A DNA stretch of 64,000 nucleotides, taken from the NCBI RefSeq assembly GCF_030519475.1, contig NZ_JAUMKD010000001.1, positions 992,001 through 1,056,000 on the forward strand. The letters are read 5' to 3'. Below, piece by piece: positions 1-7,592 of this stretch (positions are counted from its first letter, which is position 1; the number at the start of each line of letters is the position of its first letter). Below the pieces are notes generated by a model. It had not been told where the DNA came from and searched no databases. It saw only the letters and a program-made list of their open reading frames with translations. Source of the DNA: Micromonospora sp. C28SCA-DRY-2. GTDB lineage: Bacteria > Actinomycetota > Actinomycetes > Mycobacteriales > Micromonosporaceae. Position numbers and translations under genes: made by a program.

Positions 1-1237
1 CGGCCCGGAACGGGTCGAGCCGGTCACCGGCGAGGTGGGCGTGCCGGGCCAGGTCGGCCGGGATCAGCCGCTCGGCGAGCGCCGCCGACCCGTCGACCGC
101 CCGGACCACGGCGGCGTGCCGGGCCCGCCGGTCGTCGTCGGCGAGGCCGTCGTAGAGGGTCTCCCGGACCAGGTCGTGGGCGAAGGCGAACCGGCCCCCG
201 CCCCGGGCCAGCACCAGCCGGGCGGTCACCGCCCGGTCGAGCAGCCGGTCGACCTGGGCGGCCGGGGTGGCGCCGCTGGCGGCCAGCACCTGCCGGTGGA
301 ACTCGCGGCCCAGCACGGCGGCGACGGTGAGCACCTCGACCACCGGGGCGGGCAGTTGGGCCAGCCGCCGCCGCACCGCCTCCCGTACGCCGGGGGCGAT
401 GGTGCTCGCCTGGCCGTCGGCGCGCCAGAGCCGGGCGGTCTGCTCGACGAAGAACGGGTTGCCGCCGGTGCGCCGGTGCACCTCGTCGACCAGGGCGGCG
501 TCCGGCTCGCGGCCCGCGGTGCGGGTCATCAGCGCGCTGACCTCGTCGCGGGACAGGCCGGTGAGGGTGACAGTGGTGGCCTTCGCCACCAGCGGCATCA
601 GCAGCGGGCGCAGCGGATGGTCGGCGGCCTCCACCTCGGCGTCGCGGTAGGTGCCGATCAGCAGCAGCCGTTCGAACCAGGTGTGCTGGGCGGCGAACTG
701 GAGCAGCCGCATCGAGGCCGGGTCGGCCCAGTGCAGGTCGTCGAGGACGACCACCACGGGCCGGCGCTGGGAGACCGCGACCAGCGCGGTGGTGACCGCG
801 TCGTGCAGGTCGAACTCGTCCCGGTCGCCGCGCCCGTCGCCGGCCACCTCGGCCAGCGCGCTGCCGCCGGCGCGCTCGATCGCCTCGCGGATCGCCCGGT
901 CGGTCGTCTCGCCGAGCAGCGGGGCCAGCCCCCGCTCGGCCGCCTCGCGGGCCGCCGCCCAGTCGTCGGGCGAGCGGCGCAATCCGCGCAGCACCTGCAC
1001 CCAGGGCCAGTAGCCGGGCGCGCTGTCGGAATCCCAGCAGGCGGCGCCGAGCACCAGCGCGCCGCGCTGGCGCGCCTCCTTCGCCGTCGCGGTGACCAGG
1101 GTCGTCTTGCCGATGCCCGGCTCGCCGGCGACCAGCACCAGACCGCCGTGGCTGGCGGCCGCCCGGTCGACCTCGGCGCGCAACAGACCCGCGGGGTGCT
1201 CCCGCCCGATGACGACCTCGCCGAACCGCGGCTCCAT
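1..1237 (-). CDS. Large ATP-binding (LuxR/LAL-type) regulator, N-terminal part only
   Basis: About 412 N-terminal residues lie in the window; the gene runs off the left edge. The frame opens at ATG 1237 (MEPRFGEVVIG). A Walker A loop (GEPGIGKT, residues 38-45) and a Walker B strand with following acidic residues (VVVVLDDLHWAD, near residue 130) give an AAA_16/STAND ATPase. The later RTGGNPFFVEQ and LGREF motifs are usual for the ATPase half of LAL (large ATP-binding LuxR) regulators. Such proteins couple ATP and ligand binding to transcription activation, but the TPR region and C-terminal LuxR helix-turn-helix would lie outside, so DNA binding is inferred. An adenylate-cyclase-type signalling ATPase is the main alternative. 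The ribosome site is weak. Longer frames over the same bases are antisense or shifted shadows. Confidence 0.8.
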   Translation of the reverse strand, partial: MEPRFGEVVIGREHPAGLLRAEVDRAAASHGGLVLVAGEPGIGKTTLVTATAKEARQRGALVLGAACWDSDSAPGYWPWVQVLRGLRRSPDDWAAAREAAERGLAPLLGETTDRAIREAIERAGGSALAEVAGDGRGDRDEFDLHDAVTTALVAVSQRRPVVVVLDDLHWADPASMRLLQFAAQHTWFERLLLIGTYRDAEVEAADHPLRPLLMPLVAKATTVTLTGLSRDEVSALMTRTAGREPDAALVDEVHRRTGGNPFFVEQTARLWRADGQASTIAPGVREAVRRRLAQLPAPVVEVLTVAAVLGREFHRQVLAASGATPAAQVDRLLDRAVTARLVLARGGGRFAFAHDLVRETLYDGLADDDRRARHAAVVRAVDGSAALAERLIPADLARHAHLAGDRLDPFRA

Positions 1238-1346
1238 GACGCCCCGACGGTAGCCGAACCGTCGGACATCCCGCCGCTCTCCGACCGCGCTCCCCGCTGA
1301 CCGGCAGCCGGTCGACCGGCACCGGCGCCACCGCGGCTCGGCTCGG

Positions 1347-2042
1347 CTACGCCCGTACCGCCGGCTGACCGGGCGGTGCGGGGGCGGCGGCCGGCTCCGA
1401 GCGCTCGGCCAGCGCGGCGCCGATCGCGGCGAGGACCGCGCAGCCGGCCGCCAGCAGGTACGCCGGTGCCGGCAGCCACGCCGCCGGCGTCATCCGCTCG
1501 CCCACCGCCTGCCCGGCCAGGATCGCGACGTTGACCAGGTGGAACGCCGTGAAGGCGAGCAGCAGCGCCACCACGACGCCGTGGTAGACCTGGCGCAGCC
1601 CGAGCGCCAGCGTGCCGGCGGCTGCCAGCAGCAGCACCGCCAGTGCGACGGTCACCAGCGCGAACAGCCGGTAGCGGCGCACCTCGGCCGGCTCCCAGTA
1701 GTCCGCCACGCCGGCGAGCAGCGCGGCCGCCGACGCCGCGGTCAGCGCGGCGGCCAGGACGACGATTACCACCGCGACGATCCGCGCCCACCGCCGCCGC
1801 ACCGCCACGGTGAACGCGAGCAGCAGCCCGACGTACGCCGGCAGCGGCGCCAGTTCGAGGAAGTACTGGGTCAACGGATTCGGCGTGCCGGGCACCTCGG
1901 GCCCGACGTAGGTCAGGTCGAGGCCGATGACCACCTCGCCACGGTCGCCACGGAACCACGGCAGCAGGAACATCCCGAACGCCACGAGGGCGAACAGCAC
2001 CAGACCCAGCCGACCGGCACGGCGCACACTGATCCCCGTCAC
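1347..2042 (-). CDS. Multi-pass membrane protein, unknown function
   Basis: A protein of about 231 residues, started here at GTG 2042 (VTGISVRRAG); GTG 2027 is an alternative. The frame is open further upstream to 2270, but that part is Arg/Pro-rich without coding character. An N-terminal hydrophobic stretch (LGLVLFALVAFGMFLLPW) is followed by an extracytoplasmic-looking loop with YVGPEVPGTPNP and then about five more hydrophobic segments; the C-terminus is Pro/Ala-rich. No catalytic motif or named family is recognised. It sits between the ATPase regulator (same strand, 110 bp downstream) and the small plus-strand gene at 2184. Function is unknown; membrane location is a prediction from hydrophobicity. 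Confidence 0.65.
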   Translation of the reverse strand: MTGISVRRAGRLGLVLFALVAFGMFLLPWFRGDRGEVVIGLDLTYVGPEVPGTPNPLTQYFLELAPLPAYVGLLLAFTVAVRRRWARIVAVVIVVLAAALTAASAAALLAGVADYWEPAEVRRYRLFALVTVALAVLLLAAAGTLALGLRQVYHGVVVALLLAFTAFHLVNVAILAGQAVGERMTPAAWLPAPAYLLAAGCAVLAAIGAALAERSEPAAAPAPPGQPAVRA

Positions 2043-2183
2043 GGCACAGACAGTAGTGAAACACGACGGATCGCGTGGACCCGTGCGGAGCGGCGGCGGC
2101 AGTCCGTGTCGGAGCTGTCGCTCGCCGTCGGCGGGCCGCGCCGGCGGATGCGTAGCGGGCGGCGTACCGGGTACGCGCCGCCC

Positions 2184-2405
2184 ATGGGTAGCCACAAGGA
2201 GAACAAGCACGATCCGGGCGGCGAGTCGGCGCGCGGGCGGCGGCATCCGGGCAGCGGCGCGCGGGGCCACCAGGGTTCACCGGTGGAGCACTCCCCGAAG
2301 GCGCGGCACCTGCGCACCGCCACCGGGTCGGCCGGCAGCGAACGCGACCAGGGGCGCGCCAAGGTCGAGGGCCCGGACCGGGTCCAGCGCCAGGGCACGG
2401 GCTGA
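2184..2405 (+). CDS. Small hydrophilic protein, unknown
   Basis: A 73-residue reading frame from ATG 2184, rich in Gly, Arg, Lys, Glu and His, with no hydrophobic core and a mild KxxD/E pattern (MGSHKENKHDPGGESARG at the start). It looks like an intrinsically disordered small protein. No family is recognised. Support is limited to a clean ATG start, good third-position GC and a position just upstream of the GYD gene. The longer frame running in from 1539 is antisense to the membrane protein and is not taken. No clear ribosome-binding site was seen. Confidence 0.4.
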   Translation: MGSHKENKHDPGGESARGRRHPGSGARGHQGSPVEHSPKARHLRTATGSAGSERDQGRAKVEGPDRVQRQGTG

Positions 2406-2441
2406 GCCCCGGGCGATCGATGCGCGGGGAGGTGATGGCGG

Positions 2442-2761
2442 GTGGCGATGTTCCTACTGAAGTCGACCTACACGGTCGAGGGGATCAAAGGGCTGACCGT
2501 CGACGGTGGCACCAAACGTGTCGAGGTCGTCCGGAAGATGATCGAAGGCGTCGGCGGGCGCATGGAGTCGATGTACTTCGGGTTCGGCGCGGACGACACC
2601 TATGTGGTGTGCGACCTGCCGGACACAAGACCGCCGCCGCGCTGGCCATCGACATCCGTGCGGCGGGCGGCGTGGACACCCGGGTCACCCCGATCCTGAC
2701 CGCCGACGAGATCGACGAGGCGACCCGGGAACGGCTCGAATACCGGCCCCCGGGCCGGTGA
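2442..2761 (+). pseudogene. GYD-domain protein broken by a one-base deletion
   Basis: The GTG at 2442 is preceded by a good ribosome site (GGAGGT, 8 nt upstream). The first ~60 residues (MFLLKSTYTVEGIKG ... YVVCDLPD) match the GYD family, small ~100-residue alpha/beta proteins of unknown role. After DLPD the starting frame turns into Pro/Arg-rich nonsense, while the frame one base back continues the family pattern (KTAAALAIDIRAAGG, then TPILTADEIDEA) to a stop at 2761. The break lies at about 2622-2627: adding one A to restore GAC-AAC-AAG would give DLPDNKTAAALA, the family consensus. It is therefore a recent single-base deletion or an assembly error. The two halves together would be ~107 residues, the normal length. 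Confidence 0.75.
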
Positions 2762-2787
2762 CCGGGTCCATCGCGATGTGCCGGCGG

Positions 2788-2977
2788 CTCGCCCCGCGAC
2801 GGCGTCCAGCGCCGGGGCGATGACGGCGAAGGCCCGGTCGGTGAGGTCGGCGGGCTCTTCGGCGCCGTCGCTGTCGCTCCAGCGCTGCAGCACGGCGTCG
2901 AAGGCGCTCAGCGCCATCCCGACGGCCAGCTGCGGGTACAGGTCGCTGGCCGGGTCGCGCCCCAGCCGGCCGTCCAA
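2788..2977 (-). pseudogene. Remnant of a TetR-family regulator (C-terminal domain only)
   Basis: On the minus strand a 63-residue stretch (QLAVGMALSAF, then LQRWSDSDG, then AFAVIAPALDAVAG) has the helix pattern of the C-terminal ligand domain of actinobacterial TetR regulators. No N-terminal helix-turn-helix precedes it: upstream the frame is closed or lacks coding character, and downstream the frame reads on past the natural end with no stop. It looks like a decayed fragment beside the truncated SUKH-3 gene, so this segment (2.8-3.4 kb) appears to be a zone of gene loss. The identification rests on pattern resemblance only. Confidence 0.4.
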
Positions 2978-3101
2978 TGAAATCCGGCGGCCCGGTCACG
3001 CGCTGCTGCCGCTCCGGCCGGCCGGGTCACACCATGACGTTCCTCCCGCCGCCCCGCCCACCCGGCGGCTCGCCCACCGCGCTGCCGGGCGCCGGCACTG
3101 A

Positions 3102-3362
3102 TCAGCCTGGGTACGCCTGCCACCTGGGGACGAGACAGAGCAACGGGTCCAGCTCGAACGGGGCACGCGCCAGCGAGATGCCCGGCCCACGGTGCGCGAA
3201 CGTCAGACCGCCGAACTCGGCGAGGAAGCGTTCGGCCGCCTGGTGCATGACGAACCCGCCTGCCTCCAGCCGCGTCCGCCACGCCGTGATGTCCACCCGC
3301 CGACCTGGGCGCCACCCAGCGGCGAGCAGGACGCGCCGTGTCGCCCTTCGGTGGTCCACCAT
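3102..3362 (-). pseudogene. Truncated SUKH-3-type immunity protein
   Basis: An 86-residue frame from ATG 3362 carries the core of the SUKH-3 immunity family: LLAAGWRPGR, then FLAEFGGL, a GPGIS turn and a FELDPLL segment. SUKH-3 proteins are cytoplasmic antidotes for polymorphic toxins. Family members are usually ~140-170 residues, and the C-terminal third (the part with the second strand set and the G-x-V-Y-like end) is missing here, replaced by an early stop after QAYPG. The frame upstream of 3362 is open but non-coding in character. It lies downstream of the Imm70 gene in the same direction, as the last member of an immunity array. It may be non-functional. Confidence 0.6.
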
Positions 3363-3450
3363 CAGCGTTGGTGAGAGGCAGGCAGGTCCGCGGACACGAC
3401 GGTCTTCACACCCTCCCTGAGGCGACAGCGCGGACCCGGGCGGTCCGTCC

Positions 3451-3873
3451 CTACGGAAAACAGATCGGCATGCGTGCCGTGACGGCAGTCCGGGCCAGAT
3501 CGACGAGGCGTTCCAGCAGGAACTCGCCGTCGACGTCGACGAAGGATTCGAGGAGTGATCGCGGCTGGTTCCCGTTGCGCCGTACGACGTCGGCCTGCCA
3601 TCCGGACGCGACATCGACCGGAGGGAGCCGGGCGAACTCGTCCGCTATGCACAGCAACTCCTGCTCAAGCTGTGCCGCCTCCTCCGGGCCCCACGTCCCG
3701 TCGGAATCGTCATGGCCCATGAGCACCGGAAAGCGGCTTCCCCACGCACCGCCCTCGAGGTGGTCGGCGACGGTCTGACGGAGCCGGTTGAAATCCGCGT
3801 ACGACCCGACCTCGACGCCGTCGGTCTCGTCGTCCACCCGGTCGTCGGCGAAGACGCAGAGGTACAGGCCCAC
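3451..3873 (-). CDS. Imm70-like immunity protein
   Basis: A 140-residue protein with a GTG start at 3873 that overlaps the TAG stop of the upstream gene by one base (TAGTG), so it is probably translationally coupled. The N-terminus (MGLYLCVFADD ... GVEVGSYADF) followed by LEGGAWGSRFPVL and WGPEEAAQLEQEL is the pattern of immunity protein 70, a family found next to polymorphic toxins. The expected role is binding and neutralising a cognate toxin inside the cell. The neighbours are immunity-type genes and a deaminase-like toxin tip upstream at 4850-5311. Which toxin it counters cannot be told from the sequence. Confidence 0.65.
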   Translation of the reverse strand: MGLYLCVFADDRVDDETDGVEVGSYADFNRLRQTVADHLEGGAWGSRFPVLMGHDDSDGTWGPEEAAQLEQELLCIADEFARLPPVDVASGWQADVVRRNGNQPRSLLESFVDVDGEFLLERLVDLARTAVTARMPICFP

Positions 3874-4130
3874 TACGAGTCGACCCTCTCGATCCGCACG
3901 TACCGCCGGTGCTGCCGGACGAATTCCCGGAGGTCGTCGGAGGTCGTCGCCTGCCGCGGGACGCGGATGACCAGGCGTTCGCCGGACTCCTCGGCCATGA
4001 ACGTGAGCAGCCGGATCTGATAGGTGAGGCGCAGATGAGAGACGCGCTTCAGCAGGTACGCCGTTCCGTCAACAGCAACATCGGGCCGCGATCCTCGCGC
4101 TACCTGACGCTTCGTGTACCGGACATCCAC
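3873..4130 (-). CDS. Small protein in the immunity cluster, unknown
   Basis: An 85-residue basic protein from GTG 4130, four bases after the stop of the upstream gene and overlapping the next gene by one base, so it belongs to the same operon. The N-terminal half is rich in Arg/Lys (RYTKRQVARG, YLLKRVSHL); the C-terminal half alternates strand-like and helix-like segments (ERLVIRVPRQA, DLREFVRQHRRYV). No family is recognised. Tight packing between two immunity-type genes suggests an accessory or immunity role, but that is only context. Confidence 0.55.
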   Translation of the reverse strand: MDVRYTKRQVARGSRPDVAVDGTAYLLKRVSHLRLTYQIRLLTFMAEESGERLVIRVPRQATTSDDLREFVRQHRRYVRIERVDS

Positions 4131-4134
4131 GACG

Positions 4135-4647
4135 TCAGCGCAGATCCCAGCTCAACCGATCGCCGGCGGCTTCCCGCACGCGTTCGAGCCGGTCAGGATC
4201 CTCCTCGATGATCGTCAGGATCTCGTAGGCGTAGCTTGACGAGCCCACGGACGCCCCGGCGAAGACCTCGGAGTACAGCAGCCACAGCCCGGTTGCGGCG
4301 GCCGAGCGGCATTCGCCGGGAAGGTCCCTGCCGAGCAGCGCGAGTTCGGCCGACTGGCTCTCCGCCGACACGATGAGCAGCAGCATCTCGAGGAACTTCA
4401 GGCGGGCCGGCGGTGCGACCCTGTCCGCCAGTGCCGCCAGCGCCACGGAGACCACCGGAAGCGCCGGCTCCAGCAGCACCTCGGGGGTCATGACGTGCCC
4501 CTCGAGCACCTCGAAGCGTGCGTCGTCCTCGGCCCGGGCCAACGCCAAGAGTTCCTCCGCGACGTGGGCGGCGCTCCCGCCGCAGCCGCACCGCAGAGCG
4601 TCCCAGTCGTTCCGTGCGATCTCGAGTTCAACGATCTCCGTCGACAC
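4135..4647 (-). CDS. Helical immunity-type protein (HEAT-like), first gene after the toxin tip
   Basis: About 170 residues from GTG 4647 (GTG 4656 or an upstream ATG at 4689 are alternatives). The pattern NDWDALRCGCGGSAAHVAEELLALA, split over two helices, with later segments such as ALPVVSVALAALA and FLEMLLLIVSA, resembles the HEAT-like helical proteins that often accompany actinobacterial polymorphic toxins. These normally begin with a W-x-x-L-x-x-x-x-G motif and a phosphatase/HEAT-like repeat. It is the first gene downstream of the deaminase-like toxin tip and so the best candidate for its direct antidote. No enzyme motif is seen. Confidence 0.6.
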   Translation of the reverse strand: MSTEIVELEIARNDWDALRCGCGGSAAHVAEELLALARAEDDARFEVLEGHVMTPEVLLEPALPVVSVALAALADRVAPPARLKFLEMLLLIVSAESQSAELALLGRDLPGECRSAAATGLWLLYSEVFAGASVGSSSYAYEILTIIEEDPDRLERVREAAGDRLSWDLR

Positions 4648-4849
4648 TGCCGCCACGCCTCTCTTCGACACTGGTCGGCATCCTCGCACGACCCGACCGT
4701 CGACGGCCCGCCCTGCACGGCCCGCAGCCGTCAGCGTTTCCTGTGGTCTTCACCGCCGTGGCGGCGGCCCCTCCGGCCGCCTCCGACTCGGCGCCGGAGG
4801 GACCGGGCAGGGGCCGCCGCCGCGGCTCACCGGCTACTGCTCGATACCG

Positions 4850-5311
4850 TCAGTCTCCCCAGGACCCGCCGGGGGCACCGCGGGCCCCGGGCAGGAAGTT
4901 GGACCTCGGATAGTCGAGCTGGCACTTCACGCAGACGGGCATCGGTACCGCCTCCAGCGCGCCCTGCGCGCTCCTCCGGACGGTGACGGCTCCGGTGAAG
5001 AGGACCTCACTCGGGTTCCCGCCCAGCGCCAACAGGGCGTTTCCTTCGGCGCAGTAGGCGGCACACCCCGGCATCCCGCCCGAGGAGGCGAGGGCGGTCT
5101 GCCCGGTCCGGGTGTTCAGCGCACCCACGTAGGTCCGGCTGGACGTGGCTGCCGTCCGGCTGAACAGCGCGAAGGCGGGCAGCCGGCGTTCCAACTGGGC
5201 GAGGCTCTCGGCCTGGGTCAGACCGGGAGAGGGCGGCTGCACCTCGACCACGGGAGGCTTGTTACCCCCGGTGCCCCGTGACGACGGGACGCCGCCCGGC
5301 CGGGCCGCCAC
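4850..5311 (-). CDS. Orphan toxin tip: YwqJ-type deaminase-like domain
   Basis: 153 residues from GTG 5311. After a Pro-rich linker (KPPVVEVQPPSP) comes a zinc-deaminase fold pattern: YVGALNTRTGQ, then the metal and catalytic motif AYCAEGNALLALGG (C-x-E form), a strand VLFTGAVTVRR, and a second metal motif PVCVKCQ (C-x-x-C), ending in RSNFLPG. This is the signature of YwqJ/SCP1.201-like nucleic-acid deaminase toxins at the C-terminal tips of secreted polymorphic toxins. Those proteins are normally much longer, with an export or repeat region in front. Here only ~100 bp separate the start from the next gene, so the delivery part is absent: an orphan or displaced toxin cassette, or a truncated gene. 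Immunity-type genes follow downstream. Confidence 0.65.
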   Translation of the reverse strand: MAARPGGVPSSRGTGGNKPPVVEVQPPSPGLTQAESLAQLERRLPAFALFSRTAATSSRTYVGALNTRTGQTALASSGGMPGCAAYCAEGNALLALGGNPSEVLFTGAVTVRRSAQGALEAVPMPVCVKCQLDYPRSNFLPGARGAPGGSWGD

Positions 5312-5417
5312 CGGCCGCGCCGAGCGGAGACGGGGGGTGAGGCCGCAGCGCCACCCGCGACCGGCCGGTGGGCGCGGCTCGCCCCCACCGGCCAGCTCCC
5401 CGGCTACCCGATCACGG

Positions 5418-6210
5418 TCAGGCGGTCGCGCAGATGGCGTACGCGGTGTTCGTCCAGTTGCCGGCGAACGCGTCCTCCTCGTACGCGCCGGAGAAGACGG
5501 AGGCCGGCGCGGCGGCCGGGCCGCCGCCGGGGCGGAAGTCGTCCACCACCGCCTCGCCGGTGACGCCGTTCAACTCGTAGCCGGCGCCGGTGAGCACCTT
5601 GCCGGCCGGGCAGGTGGCGGTGACGCTGTGGAAGTCGGTCGAGTTGCTGGCGCCGACCGCCGAGTTGCGCACCAGGCCGGCGAGCGGGTTGGCGCAGATC
5701 GCGTACGCCGTCGCGGACCAGTTGCCGGCGAACGCCTCCGCCTCGTACGCCCCCACGGTGACCGACGTCGGCGCGGTGACCGTGCCGCCGTTGGGCCGGA
5801 AGTCGTCCACCACTCCCTCGCCGGTGACGCCGGTCAGTTCGTAGCCGGTGCCGGTGAGCACCTTGCCGACCGGGCAGGTCGCGGTGACGCTGCGGAAGTC
5901 GGTGGAGTTGCTGGCGCTGGTCGCCGACACCCGCACCAGGCCGGCGACCGGGTTGGCGCAGATGGCGTACGCGGTCACCGACCAGTTGCCGGCGAACGCC
6001 TCCGCCTCGTACGCCCCGACCGTGACGGCCGTCGGCGCGGTGGCCGCGCCGCCGTTTGGTCGGAAGTCGTCGACGACCGCTTCGCCGGTCGCCCCGTTGA
6101 TCTCGTAGCCCGCGCCGGTGAGCACCTTGCCGGCCGGACAGGTGGCGGTGACGCTGCGGAAGTCGGTGGAGTTGCTGGCACTGGTCGCGGAGATCCGGAC
6201 CAGGCCGGGG
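5418..6210 (-). repeat. Three tandem 264-bp coding repeats
   Basis: The three repeat units of the secreted protein are also conserved at DNA level with a constant spacing of 264 bp: the segment GTGGAGTTGCTGGC (plus strand) recurs at about 5638, 5902 and 6166 with one or two changes. High DNA identity among the units suggests recent duplication or gene conversion, making the array prone to copy-number change. Confidence 0.8.
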
Positions 6211-6320
6211 ACCGCGGCGGAGGCCGGGGCGGCCGGGAGGACCGCGGTGGCGACGGCGAGGCCGACGGTGAGGCTGAGGGCACGGGGGCCGAACCGGCGG
6301 GAGGCTCGCTGAGCGGACAT
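5418..6320 (-). CDS. Secreted protein of three near-identical ~88-residue repeats
   Basis: 300 residues from ATG 6320, chosen because AGGAGAG lies just upstream; the frame is open to 6374 but has no better start. Residues 1-~38 are a signal peptide (RRFG, hydrophobic core LSLTVGLAVATAVL, then APASAA). The rest is three tandem repeats of 88 residues, each with SASNSTDF, VTATCPxGKVLTGxGYE, GEAVVDDFRPxGG, and FAGNWSxTAYAICA. Two conserved cysteines per repeat (TATCP and AICA) could form a disulphide. It resembles beta-rich surface repeat modules of unknown function. No enzyme motif is present. An inverted repeat lies in the upstream region at 6440-6456. Confidence 0.8.
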   Translation of the reverse strand: MSAQRASRRFGPRALSLTVGLAVATAVLPAAPASAAVPGLVRISATSASNSTDFRSVTATCPAGKVLTGAGYEINGATGEAVVDDFRPNGGAATAPTAVTVGAYEAEAFAGNWSVTAYAICANPVAGLVRVSATSASNSTDFRSVTATCPVGKVLTGTGYELTGVTGEGVVDDFRPNGGTVTAPTSVTVGAYEAEAFAGNWSATAYAICANPLAGLVRNSAVGASNSTDFHSVTATCPAGKVLTGAGYELNGVTGEAVVDDFRPGGGPAAAPASVFSGAYEEDAFAGNWTNTAYAICATA

Positions 6321-6426
6321 GGGACTCTCCTGTCTGTCACGCCCCGCGGCGGTGCCCTGTGTCGGGCCGACCACCGCGGAGCTTCGTTGATGAGGCGCTC
6401 ACGCTAGGTAGTCGCCCGACCAGGCA

Positions 6427-6456
6427 TTATCTCCAAGCTGACTACGTCAAGTAGTC
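6427..6456 (-). promoter_or_regulatory. Putative promoter and dyad upstream of the secreted repeat gene
   Basis: About 110 bp upstream of the secreted-repeat gene the minus strand reads GATAAT (6427-6432), close to a -10 box. Just upstream lies a 6-bp inverted repeat GACTAC-gtcaa-GTAGTC (6440-6456). A third copy of GTAGTC lies at 6408-6413. The position fits an operator over the -35 region, but no consensus -35 with correct spacing is seen, so the promoter call is weak. Confidence 0.35.
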
Positions 6457-6512
6457 GACTGAGTGCTGCGGCTCCCGCGCGGGTGGCCGGAACCGCGACG
6501 GCGAGGCGGGGG

Positions 6513-7277
6513 TCAGGAGAAGTGCGTCTTCGGCCGGCTGAGCCGCTCGCCGTCCACGATCAGGTCGACCTTCTCGTTGTAGAAGGCGACCAGGCCGGCG
6601 ATCGGCAGGAGCGCGCCGGTGGGGAAGGTGTACGACCAGGCCAGGTCCGGGTGGACGGTACCGCCGACGCGGACGGCCCAGTAGTCGCTGGTCCGACCCT
6701 TGTACGGGCAGGCGGTCGTCGTCGCCGACGGCACGAGGTGGCTGAAGTCCACGTCGGTGCGGTTGAGGTAGTAGCGGGTCGGCAGGCCGGTCTCGAAGAC
6801 CAACACCGGCGAGGCCGACTCGGCCAGCACCACCCCGTCCAGTTCCACCCGTACGCCGCGGGTGGAGCGCAGCGCGTCCACCCGGGCGTACGGGTTGCGG
6901 GGGTGGACGAAGACCTCCTCGTCCTCCTCGAACCAGCTGTCCATCGCGGTCCAGTCGAACCGGATAGTGTCGGCGAGCACCGGCGGCGCGTCGTCGCCGT
7001 ACCAGCGCGCGCACGAACGGCGGATCGTCTCGCCCACCCGCAGCCCGTGCAGCCGCGCCGTGCCGCGCGACGACTGCTCCGTGCGCTGCTCGTCGACCAG
7101 CAGGCTGCGATCCACGTCGGCGGTCGGGATGTAGTACTGGGGGTAGAGCGGCCACTCCCACACGTACCGGGCCAGCGTGGTGTCCAGCACCTTCTGCCCG
7201 GCGGCGAAGGCGCGGATCCGGCGCGGCACCGGCTCGACATGGTCGACCGGAACGTTCGCCTGCGGATAACCCGGCAC
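6513..7277 (-). CDS. Double DUF427-domain protein
   Basis: 254 residues from GTG 7277, preceded by GGAGGA at good spacing; an upstream start at 7313 is less likely. Two DUF427 units in tandem are visible: the first around YVWEWPLYPQYYIP, the second with RYYLNRTDVDF, ACPYKGRTSDYWAV and VAFYNEKVDL. DUF427 is a small beta-rich fold of unknown biochemical role, widespread in actinobacteria; the C-P-x-K-G motif is a family hallmark and occurs only in the second unit here. A single-domain member lies at 55303-55587. The gene is isolated, with the accessory cluster downstream of it on the map but upstream in transcription. Confidence 0.8.
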   Translation of the reverse strand: MPGYPQANVPVDHVEPVPRRIRAFAAGQKVLDTTLARYVWEWPLYPQYYIPTADVDRSLLVDEQRTEQSSRGTARLHGLRVGETIRRSCARWYGDDAPPVLADTIRFDWTAMDSWFEEDEEVFVHPRNPYARVDALRSTRGVRVELDGVVLAESASPVLVFETGLPTRYYLNRTDVDFSHLVPSATTTACPYKGRTSDYWAVRVGGTVHPDLAWSYTFPTGALLPIAGLVAFYNEKVDLIVDGERLSRPKTHFS

Positions 7278-7316
7278 GTGTCCTCCTGCGCTGAAGATCG
7301 GGCACTGGTTCAACGA

Positions 7317-7592
7317 TCAGCGCGGCGGCTCCGAATCGACGGCGTCCTCGGTGGTTGCGCAGGGGCCGTCGTGGTCGTCGCGCCGCCGGCAGCGGCCGGG
7401 CCCGTCGAGCCTGGCGTCACACCAGATCCGGGTACGCAGGAACTGCCGGTCCTCTTCGCTGAGCGTGGTCTCGCCGAAGTCGACGGCGGTGACGTGGCCG
7501 AGCGAGTCGCGCAGCGCGACGGCCAGCTCGACGGCGGCGTCGAGGCTGGTCAGGGTGGTGGGCAGGTGGATGACCCAGCGGGGCGGGGTCAC
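7317..7592 (-). CDS. Small unknown protein, last gene of an overlapping trio
   Basis: 91 residues from GTG 7592, whose GTGA overlaps the stop of the DivIVA-like gene by four bases, so translation is probably coupled. Features: a VIHLPTTLTSLDAAVELAVALRD-like first half (helix after a strand), then GHVTAVDFGETTLSEEDRQFL, and a C-terminal charged tail with two isolated cysteines. No family is recognised. A longer start at 7631 would overlap the previous gene in another frame and is not preferred. Confidence 0.6.
   Translation of the reverse strand: MTPPRWVIHLPTTLTSLDAAVELAVALRDSLGHVTAVDFGETTLSEEDRQFLRTRIWCDARLDGPGRCRRRDDHDGPCATTEDAVDSEPPR

Noticed and set aside
5418..6320. Possible CRISPR array
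   Set aside because: The 264-bp repeats are adjacent coding units without unique spacers.
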